Below are positions 8,845 to 14,013 of a stretch of 15,202 nt of DNA, piece after piece. Within the stretch, counting starts at the first letter, position 1, and each line of letters begins with the position of its first letter. The position numbers and the translations under genes are program-made. The notes beneath the pieces are model-generated. The model was not told the DNA's origin. It did not search any database and was given only the letters and a program-made list of their open reading frames with translations. The DNA is from Chromatiales bacterium (GTDB lineage Bacteria; Pseudomonadota; Gammaproteobacteria; CAMYNG01): the NCBI GenBank assembly GCA_027021685.1, contig JALUTW010000016.1, forward strand, positions 1 through 15,202, read 5' to 3'.

Positions 8845-10080
8845 ATGTCCAAGAAGACCGAGAAGAACCTCATCGTGGGCCTCGACATCGGCACCTCCAA
8901 GGTGGTGGCCATCGTCGGCGAGGTGACGCCGGACAACGAGGTGGAGATCATCGGCATCGGCTCCCACCCCTCGCGCGGACTCAAGCGCGGGGTGGTGGTC
9001 AACATCGAGTCCACGGTGCAGTCCATCCAGCGCGCGGTGGAGGAGGCCGAGCTCATGGCCGGGTGCCAGATCCACTCGGTGTTCGCCGGCATCGCCGGTT
9101 CCCACATCAAGAGCCTCAACTCCCACGGCATCGTGGCCATCCGCGACAAGGAGGTGACGCCGGCGGACGTGGAGCGGGTCATCGACGCCGCCCGCGCGGT
9201 GGCCATTCCCGCGGACCAGAAGATCCTCCACATCCTGCCGCAGGAGTTCATCATCGACGACCAGGAGGGCATCCGCGAGCCGGTGGGCATGTCGGGGGTG
9301 CGGCTGGAGGCCAAGGTGCACATGGTCACCGGCGCGGTGAGCGCGGCACAGAACATCGTCAAGTGCGTGCGCCGCTGCGGGCTGGAGGTGGACGACATCA
9401 TCCTCGAGCAGCTGGCCTCGGCCCACGGCGTGCTCACCGACGACGAGCGCGAGCTGGGGGTGTGCCTGGTGGACATCGGCGGCGGCACCACCGACATCGC
9501 GGTGTTCACCGAGGGCGCCATCCGTCACACCGCGGTGATTCCCATCGCCGGCGACCAGGTGACCAACGACATCGCGGTGGCCCTGCGCACGCCCACGCAG
9601 CACGCCGAGGAAATCAAGATCAAGTACGCCTGCGCCCTGACCCAGCTGGCCTCGCCCGAGGAGACCATCGAGGTGCCCAGCGTGGGCGACCGGCCGCCGC
9701 GGCGCCTGGCGCGCCAGACCCTGGCCGAGGTGGTGGAGCCCCGCTATGAGGAACTCTACACCCTGATCCAGGCCGAGCTGCGCCGCTCCGGCTTCGAGGA
9801 CCTGTGCGCGGCCGGCATCGTGCTCACCGGTGGCAGCGCCAAGATGGAGGGCGCGGTGGACCTGGCGGAGGAGGTGTTCCACATGCCGGTGCGCCTGGGG
9901 GCGCCGCAGACGGTGTCGGGCCTGTCGGACATCGTGCGCAATCCCGTCTATTCCACCGGCGTCGGACTGCTGCTGTTCGGCCATCACAACCGCGCCCTGC
10001 GCGAGGCCGAGGCCCGCATGGGCGGCGGCTTCAAGGGCGTGCTGCGGCGCATGAAGAGCTGGTTCCAGGGCAACTTCTGA
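8845..10080 (+). CDS. ftsA: Cell division protein FtsA
   Basis: FtsA is the actin-like protein that tethers FtsZ to the inner membrane and recruits later division proteins. The 411 residues match the family (E. coli 420). The phosphate-1 ATP motif GLDIGTSKVVAIVGE is at the N terminus. The FtsA-specific 1C subdomain includes LKRGVVVNIESTVQSIQRAV and AGSHIKSLNSHGIV. The phosphate-2 motif is LVDIGGGTTDIAVF, and the adenosine motif is GIVLTGGSAKMEGA. The last residues (GVLRRMKSWFQGNF) form the expected amphipathic membrane-targeting helix. It starts 6 nt after ftsQ. The upstream GGGGATAGGG (8831-8840) is only a partial Shine-Dalgarno match, weaker than at neighbouring genes. Confidence 0.98.
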   Translation: MSKKTEKNLIVGLDIGTSKVVAIVGEVTPDNEVEIIGIGSHPSRGLKRGVVVNIESTVQSIQRAVEEAELMAGCQIHSVFAGIAGSHIKSLNSHGIVAIRDKEVTPADVERVIDAARAVAIPADQKILHILPQEFIIDDQEGIREPVGMSGVRLEAKVHMVTGAVSAAQNIVKCVRRCGLEVDDIILEQLASAHGVLTDDERELGVCLVDIGGGTTDIAVFTEGAIRHTAVIPIAGDQVTNDIAVALRTPTQHAEEIKIKYACALTQLASPEETIEVPSVGDRPPRRLARQTLAEVVEPRYEELYTLIQAELRRSGFEDLCAAGIVLTGGSAKMEGAVDLAEEVFHMPVRLGAPQTVSGLSDIVRNPVYSTGVGLLLFGHHNRALREAEARMGGGFKGVLRRMKSWFQGNF

Positions 10081-10096
10081 TGACGGTTTTGACGGG

Positions 10097-10164
10097 CGCC
10101 GGGCGCGGCCCGGCACGGAAACGAGAGCAAGGGTTCAACAGACACTGGTGTCAGTGAGGAGGGG
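10097..10164 (+). promoter_or_regulatory. ftsA-ftsZ spacer with hairpins and ftsZ ribosome site
   Basis: The 90-nt spacer between ftsA and ftsZ is the only sizeable non-coding gap before lpxC. It holds a 6-bp GC hairpin (GCCGGG at 10098-10103 with CCCGGC at 10109-10114). It also holds two mutually exclusive small hairpins. In one, CACTG at 10143-10147 pairs with CAGTG at 10152-10156. In the other, GACAC at 10141-10145 pairs with GTGTC at 10148-10152. The first of these ends exactly where the strong ftsZ Shine-Dalgarno AGGAGGGG (10157-10164) begins. A TTGACG at 10089-10094 has no matching -10. No T-run follows any of the hairpins, so none is an intrinsic terminator. A role in ftsZ translation is only an inference. 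Confidence 0.4.
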
Positions 10165-10170
10165 TAGACG

Positions 10171-11316
10171 ATGTTCGAACTGATGGACACGCACGGCCAG
10201 AGCGCCGTGATCAAGGTGATCGGCGTGGGCGGCGGCGGCGGCAACGCCGTGGAGCACATGGTGGAGCAGAACCTGGAAGGGGTGGACTTCATCTGCGCCA
10301 ACACCGACGCCCAGGCCCTCAGGAGCCTGCGCTGCCGCACCGTGCTGCAGCTGGGCGGCTCCATCACCAAGGGGCTGGGCGCCGGCGCCAATCCCGAGGT
10401 GGGACGGCAGGCGGCGATGGAGGACCGCGAGCGCATCCAGGAGGTGCTGGCCGGCGCCGACATGGTCTTCATCACCGCGGGCATGGGCGGCGGCACCGGC
10501 ACCGGCGGCGCCCCCATCGTGGCCCAGATCGCCAAGGAGCTGGGCATCCTCACGGTGGCGGTGGTGACCAAGCCGTTCCCGTTCGAGGGCAAGCGGCGCA
10601 TGGACGTGGCCATGAGCGGCATCGAGGAACTCAAGCAGCACGTGGACTCGCTCATCACCATCCCCAACGAGAAGCTGCTCACGGTGCTGGGCGGCCAGGT
10701 GACGCTGCTGGACGCCTTCCGTGCTGCCAACGACGTGCTGCTGGGCGCGGTGCAGGGCATCGCCGAGCTCATCACCCGGCCGGGGCTCATCAACGTGGAT
10801 TTCGCCGACGTGCGCACGGTGATGTCGGAGATGGGCATGGCCATGATGGGCTCGGGCAAGGCCTCGGGCAGCGACCGGGCACGGGAGGCGGCCGAGGCCG
10901 CGGTGCGCAGTCCGCTGCTGGAGGACGTCAACCTGGCCGGGGCGCGCGGCATCCTGGTCAACGTCACCGCCGGCATGGACATGGCCATCGGCGAGTTCGA
11001 GGAGGTGGGCAACACGGTCAAGGCCTTTGCCTCGGAGAATGCCACCGTGGTGGTGGGCACCGTCATCGACCCGGACATGACCGACGAGCTGCGGGTGACG
11101 GTGGTGGCCACCGGCCTGGGCCGGGAGACGCCGGCGGCCGTGCGGCCCGAGCGCCTGTCCGTGGTGCCCAACGCCAATGGCGAGGTGGACTACGAGCAGC
11201 TGGACCGCCCGGCGGTCATCCGCCAGCGGCGCCAGGCCGAGGCGGCCGCCAGCGGCGGCGAGGCGGGGCTCGACTACCTGGACATCCCGGCCTTCCTCCG
11301 CCGCCAGGCGGATTGA
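10171..11316 (+). CDS. ftsZ: Cell division protein FtsZ
   Basis: FtsZ is the tubulin-like GTPase that forms the cytokinetic ring. The 381 residues match E. coli (383). The N-terminal GTP-binding glycine loop IGVGGGGGNAVEHM, the NTDAQAL motif, the tubulin signature GMGGGTGTGGAP and the KPFPFEGKRR stretch are intact. The T7 loop NVDFADVRTVMSEMG, which supplies catalytic Asp to the neighbouring subunit, is also intact. A linker of about 45 residues, rich in Arg, Ala and Gly, joins the core to the conserved C-terminal peptide DYLDIPAFLRRQAD. That peptide binds FtsA, ZipA and the Min/SlmA regulators. The start is ATG 10171, with AGGAGGGG at 10157-10164 just upstream. All catalytic elements are present. 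Confidence 0.98.
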   Translation: MFELMDTHGQSAVIKVIGVGGGGGNAVEHMVEQNLEGVDFICANTDAQALRSLRCRTVLQLGGSITKGLGAGANPEVGRQAAMEDRERIQEVLAGADMVFITAGMGGGTGTGGAPIVAQIAKELGILTVAVVTKPFPFEGKRRMDVAMSGIEELKQHVDSLITIPNEKLLTVLGGQVTLLDAFRAANDVLLGAVQGIAELITRPGLINVDFADVRTVMSEMGMAMMGSGKASGSDRAREAAEAAVRSPLLEDVNLAGARGILVNVTAGMDMAIGEFEEVGNTVKAFASENATVVVGTVIDPDMTDELRVTVVATGLGRETPAAVRPERLSVVPNANGEVDYEQLDRPAVIRQRRQAEAAASGGEAGLDYLDIPAFLRRQAD

Positions 11317-11346
11317 GCCGCCCGGGTTGCGGACTGGCTCACGAAA

Positions 11347-11375
11347 CGGCGCATCCGGGTCAAGCCCGGACGCCG
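11347..11375 (+). repeat. Interrupted palindrome downstream of ftsZ (REP-like)
   Basis: CGGCG (11347-11351) pairs with CGCCG (11371-11375), and TCCGGG (11354-11359) pairs with CCCGGA (11365-11370). This gives an 11-bp stem with a 2-nt bulge (CA) and a TCAAG loop. No T-run follows, so it is not a standard intrinsic terminator. It could still stabilise the 3' end of ftsZ mRNA. The core CCGGGTCAAGCCCGG resembles palindromes I recall as dispersed intergenic repeats in proteobacterial genomes. Only one copy is visible here, so repeat status is unproven. Confidence 0.45.
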
Positions 11376-11401
11376 GGAGGACGATATGAGACCGGAGTAA
11401 G

Positions 11402-11431
11402 TTGCTGAAAAGCGTACTTTCGTACTAAGCT
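11402..11431 (+). promoter_or_regulatory. Possible weak promoter for lpxC
   Basis: This is the first clearly AT-richer stretch after ftsZ. TTGCTG (11402-11407) could be a -35, with TACTAA (11423-11428, 15-nt spacer) or TAAGCT (11426-11431, 18-nt spacer) as the -10. Each -10 matches only three consensus positions, so the call is weak. CGTACT occurs twice, 8 nt apart (11413-11418 and 11421-11426). lpxC is commonly expressed from its own promoter as well as by readthrough from ftsZ, which makes a promoter here plausible. Confidence 0.28.
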
Positions 11432-11467
11432 TCACACTTCGGGCGTGGAGCCGGCCGCCAGGGGGCG

Positions 11468-11513
11468 CCGCGGTGCGCGCGCGGAAGTCGCGATCCGCCG
11501 CCGCGCACCGCGG
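11468..11513 (+). promoter_or_regulatory. Long GC hairpin in lpxC leader
   Basis: CCGCGGTGCGCG (11468-11479) is perfectly complementary to CGCGCACCGCGG (11502-11513). Inside the loop, GCGGA (11481-11485) pairs with TCCGC (11494-11498) around an 8-nt apical loop. The total is 17 base pairs in a 46-nt element ending 20 nt before the lpxC ribosome site. There is no following T-run. It could be a transcript-stability or translation-control structure for lpxC, or a protein-binding inverted repeat. The function is not known. Confidence 0.55.
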
Positions 11514-11547
11514 GGAAACTCCAGCAAAATCATAAGGAACCACATTA

Positions 11548-12459
11548 GTGATCAGACAGCGCACGCTGAAGAACGTCATCCGGGCCACGGGCGTTGGCCT
11601 CCACACCGGCGAAAAGGTCTACCTCACCCTCCGCCCCGCGGCGCCCAACACCGGCATCATCTTCCGCCGCGTGGACCTGGATCCCCCGGTGGAGATCCCG
11701 GCCACCCCGGACAACGTGGGCGAGACCACGCTGTCCACCACCCTGGTGCGTGACGGCGTGCGCATTTCCACCGTGGAGCACCTGCTGTCGGCCCTGGCCG
11801 GGCTGGGCATCGACAACGCCTACATCGATCTCAACGCGGCCGAGGTGCCCATCATGGACGGCAGCGCCGGCCCCTTCGTGTTCCTGATCCAGTCCGCCGG
11901 CATCGAGGAGCAGAACGCCCCCAAGCAGTTCATCCGCATCCTGCGCACGGTGAGCGTGGAGGAGGGCGACAAGTGGGTGCGGTTCGAGCCCTTCGACGGG
12001 TTCAAGGTCTCCTTCGCCATCGATTTCGACCACCCCGTGTTCCAGAACCGCGGCCAGCAGGCCGTGGTGGACTTTTCCACCACCTCCTTCGTCAAGGAAG
12101 TGAGCCGGGCGCGGACCTTCGGCTTCATGAGCCAGATCGAGCAGCTGCGGGCCAACAACCTGGCCCTGGGCGGCAGCCTGGACAACGCCGTGGTGGTGGA
12201 CGACTACCGGATCCTCAACGAGGACGGGCTGCGCTACGAGGACGAGTTCGTCAAGCACAAGATCCTGGACGCCATCGGTGACCTGTACCTGCTGGGGCGC
12301 AGTCTCATCGGCGCCTTCTACGGCTACAAGTCGGGCCATGCGCTCAACAACCGGCTGCTGCGGGCACTGCTGGCCCAGGAGGACGCCTGGGAGCTGGTGA
12401 CCTTCGACGACATGCACGAGGCCCCCATCTCCTTCGTCCAGCCCGTCCACGTGACCTGA
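11548..12459 (+). CDS. lpxC: UDP-3-O-acyl-N-acetylglucosamine deacetylase LpxC
   Basis: LpxC is the zinc-dependent cytoplasmic deacetylase that performs the committed step of lipid A synthesis. The 303-residue length is typical (E. coli 305). The start is GTG 11548, giving MIRQRTLKNVIRATGVGLHTG, which aligns with E. coli LpxC from residue 1. AAGGA at 11534-11538 lies 9 nt upstream. Zinc ligands are His78 in STVEHLLSAL, and His237 and Asp241 in FVKHKILDAIGD. His264 in SGHALNN is the catalytic histidine, and Glu77 is also kept. NIMDG-type and SRARTFGFM motifs are present. In E. coli, LpxC is degraded by FtsH through its C-terminal tail. Here the tail ends ISFVQPVHVT, different from E. coli, so turnover may differ. 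A strong terminator follows. Confidence 0.98.
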   Translation: MIRQRTLKNVIRATGVGLHTGEKVYLTLRPAAPNTGIIFRRVDLDPPVEIPATPDNVGETTLSTTLVRDGVRISTVEHLLSALAGLGIDNAYIDLNAAEVPIMDGSAGPFVFLIQSAGIEEQNAPKQFIRILRTVSVEEGDKWVRFEPFDGFKVSFAIDFDHPVFQNRGQQAVVDFSTTSFVKEVSRARTFGFMSQIEQLRANNLALGGSLDNAVVVDDYRILNEDGLRYEDEFVKHKILDAIGDLYLLGRSLIGAFYGYKSGHALNNRLLRALLAQEDAWELVTFDDMHEAPISFVQPVHVT

Positions 12460-12495
12460 TTCAGCCCCGGGCCAGGAAGGCACCGGGCGGAAGGG

Positions 12496-12527
12496 AAACC
12501 GGAAAACGCAGCGTTTTCCGGTTTTTT
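12496..12527 (+). terminator. Strong intrinsic terminator closing the dcw cluster
   Basis: AAACCGGAAAACG (12496-12508) pairs perfectly with CGTTTTCCGGTTT (12512-12524) across a 3-nt CAG loop, followed by a T-run to 12527. The 13-bp stem and U-tract make a textbook rho-independent terminator 36 nt after the lpxC stop. On the other strand the hairpin is followed by TTTCCCTT, so it could also weakly terminate the convergent dciA transcript. Confidence 0.93.
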
Positions 12528-12536
12528 GTCTCCGGC

Positions 12537-12552
12537 GCCGGGGAACCCCGGC
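12537..12552 (-). other. Small GC hairpin between lpxC terminator and dciA
   Basis: GCCGGG (12537-12542) pairs with CCCGGC (12547-12552) around a GAAC loop. It lies just past the dciA stop codon on the minus strand and ahead of the shared terminator hairpin. No U-tract follows in either direction, so it is at most an auxiliary 3'-end structure. Confidence 0.35.
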
Positions 12553-12571
12553 ACCGCCGGGAACGTGGAAT

Positions 12572-13003
12572 TCAGGAGCGGCGGGCGAGCCGGCGCAGGG
12601 CCGCCGCCAGGGCCGGATCCCGGATGCCCTCGGCGGCGCGTTCCAGGTGGGCCGCGGCGGCCTGCGACAGCCGCCGCCGGGGCCGCCGGGGCGGGGCGGG
12701 ATCCGCCGCCGGAGGGGCGATGCGCACCTCCACGCGCTTGACCCCGATGCCGTGAGGGGCGAGTATCCCCGGCAGGGCCGGGGCCAGGAACCGCAGCCGG
12801 CTGGCCCAGGCGGGCGAGTCGGCCTGCAGGACCAGGACCTGGTCGCGGAGGTTGGCCACCCGGCAGTGGGGGGCCAGGGCCGGGTCCATGAGGGCGCGGA
12901 CACGGGCATCCAGGCGCCTGAGCCGGCGCCCGGATGTGAACAGGGCCTCAACTCGGGGCCCCGAGCCCTGGATTCGCTTGTATAGCGGTTTGAGCGAATT
13001 CAT
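12572..13003 (-). CDS. dciA: DciA-like DUF721 protein (replicative helicase loader)
   Basis: DciA (DUF721) recruits or loads the DnaB replicative helicase in bacteria that lack DnaC. The 143-residue minus-strand protein begins MNSLKPLYKRIQ. Its core resembles the DUF721 family: RRLRRLDARVRALM, the strand-turn-strand HCRVANLRDQVLVLQADSP, then AWASRLRFLAPALPGIL and VKRVEVRI. The C-terminal part (about residues 95-143) is a basic, Ala/Arg/Pro-rich tail, which is probably flexible. Position supports the call, because Pseudomonas has a DUF721 gene between lpxC and an M23 peptidase gene. No Shine-Dalgarno precedes the ATG. A perfect TATAAT ends 8 nt before it, so the mRNA may be leaderless. Family assignment is by pattern from memory. 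Confidence 0.82.
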   Translation of the reverse strand: MNSLKPLYKRIQGSGPRVEALFTSGRRLRRLDARVRALMDPALAPHCRVANLRDQVLVLQADSPAWASRLRFLAPALPGILAPHGIGVKRVEVRIAPPAADPAPPRRPRRRLSQAAAAHLERAAEGIRDPALAAALRRLARRS

Positions 13004-13011
13004 ACTGGGAT

Positions 13012-13041
13012 ATTATAGGGTTGGCGGCATCTGCCGATAAA
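13012..13041 (-). promoter_or_regulatory. dciA promoter with consensus -10
   Basis: Read on the minus strand, TATAAT occupies 13017 to 13012, a perfect -10. Possible -35 boxes are TTATCG (13040-13035, 17-nt spacer) or TTTATC (13041-13036, 18-nt spacer), both poor. Normal spacing from the -10 would place transcription start near 13004-13006, only 1-3 nt before the dciA ATG. It overlaps the divergent promoter of the M23 gene. Confidence 0.65.
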
Positions 13042-13051
13042 ACACTATAAC
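13021..13051 (+). promoter_or_regulatory. Promoter for M23 peptidase gene, overlapping dciA promoter
   Basis: TTGGCG (13021-13026) matches four of six -35 positions, and TATAAC (13046-13051) matches five of six -10 positions, with a 19-nt spacer. Transcription would begin near 13058, about 25 nt before the ATG at 13083. A 12-nt inverted repeat, CGGCA-TC-TGCCG (13025-13036), lies inside the shared region and could be an operator for both genes. Confidence 0.5.
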
Positions 13052-13082
13052 GAACTCTGCCAAACCTGGGCCTTTGACGACC

Positions 13083-14006
13083 ATGAACGTAATGTTTCTT
13101 GCACGCAAGAGGGGGTGCTCCGGCCTGGTGGTGCTGAGCCGGGCCCGGCTGGCGGCCATGGCGCTGGGGCTGTTCGTGCTGCTGCCGGCCACCTTCCTGT
13201 ACGTGGGCTACCGCATCGGGCTGGAGCAGGCCCGGGCCAACCCGTCGGAGCTGGAGCTGGCGCTGCAGGCGGAGCTGGATCAGCAGCGGCTGGAGGTGCA
13301 GGAGGCGGCCCGCAGCGCGGAGGAGAACATGAACGCCCTGGCCCTGCGCCTGGGCAAGCTGCAGGCCCATGTCATGCGCCTGGACGCCCTGGGCCAGCGC
13401 CTGACCAAGATGGCCAAGCTGGACAAGGGCGAGTTCGACTTCGACCGCGAACCGGCCCGCGGCGGCCCCACGGCGGTCGGCGGCGCGACCATGGGCGTGC
13501 CCGATTTCCTCAAGTCCCTCAACGAGCTGTCGGCCCAGCTCGAGGACCGCAGCGAACAGCTCGCGGTGCTGGAGACCATGCTCATGTCGCGCAACCTGCA
13601 GGCCGAGGTGATGCCGGCCGGCCGGCCCGTGACCCGCGGCTGGCTGTCGTCCTACTTCGGCCGCCGCACCGATCCCTTCACCGGCCGCCGGGTGCACCAC
13701 TCCGGGGTGGACTTCGCCGGCCGCCTGGGCTCCGACGTGGTGGCGGTGGCCGCCGGCGTGGTGACCTTCTCCGGCAAGCGCTCGGGTTACGGCAACCTGG
13801 TGGAGATCAACCACGGCAACGGGTACGCCACCCGCTACGGCCACAACCTGGAGAACCTGGTCCAGGTGGGCCAGACGGTGAAGAAGGGCCAGGTCATTGC
13901 CCGCATGGGCTCCACCGGCCGTTCCACCGGGCCCCACGTCCACTTCGAGGTGCTCTACAACGGCCGCGCGGTGAACCCCAAGAAGTACGTCATGGCCCGC
14001 CGCTGA
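13083..14006 (+). CDS. Membrane-anchored M23 (LytM-type) metallopeptidase
   Basis: This is a predicted periplasmic peptidoglycan endopeptidase, or an activator of amidases, anchored in the inner membrane. The 307-residue protein has a basic N terminus (MNVMFLARKRG), one membrane segment around residues 24-45, and a probable coiled coil around residues 50-110 rich in Glu, Gln and Leu. A linker and then the M23 domain (about 175-303) follow. Zinc ligands are complete: His206 and Asp210 in HSGVDFAG, and His287 in the HVH of GPHVHFEV. The catalytic His254 (RYGHN) and His285 are also kept, so it looks enzymatically active, unlike EnvC or NlpD. ATG 13083 is preferred over TTG 13074 and ATG 13092, although no clear Shine-Dalgarno precedes any of them. 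Pseudomonas carries an M23 gene at the same place between DUF721 and secA. Confidence 0.9.
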   Translation: MNVMFLARKRGCSGLVVLSRARLAAMALGLFVLLPATFLYVGYRIGLEQARANPSELELALQAELDQQRLEVQEAARSAEENMNALALRLGKLQAHVMRLDALGQRLTKMAKLDKGEFDFDREPARGGPTAVGGATMGVPDFLKSLNELSAQLEDRSEQLAVLETMLMSRNLQAEVMPAGRPVTRGWLSSYFGRRTDPFTGRRVHHSGVDFAGRLGSDVVAVAAGVVTFSGKRSGYGNLVEINHGNGYATRYGHNLENLVQVGQTVKKGQVIARMGSTGRSTGPHVHFEVLYNGRAVNPKKYVMARR

Positions 14007-14013
14007 GCCCGGC

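Noticed and set aside
7930..10116. Very long minus-strand open frame (about 728 codons) opposite ftsQ and ftsA
   Set aside because: It is rich in His, Gln, Gly and Arg with no recognisable domain. It lies wholly opposite conserved genes. At this GC content, strong G/C preference at third positions keeps antisense frames open. The long minus frames at 1587-3314, 3419-4741 and 4503-6236 are rejected for the same reason.
10089..10117. TTGACG in the ftsA-ftsZ spacer as an ftsZ promoter -35
   Set aside because: At a 16-19 nt spacing the sequence is GC-rich (around GGCACG) with no -10 resemblance.
11274..11606. Minus-strand 110-codon frame across the ftsZ-lpxC gap
   Set aside because: It is antisense to the ftsZ 3' end, the structured leader and the start of lpxC. 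It shows no family resemblance and no ribosome site, so it is a composition artefact.
13074..13082. TTG at 13074 as the start of the M23 peptidase
   Set aside because: It adds only Met-Thr-Thr, has no better ribosome site, and an ATG follows 9 nt later that gives the expected basic N terminus.
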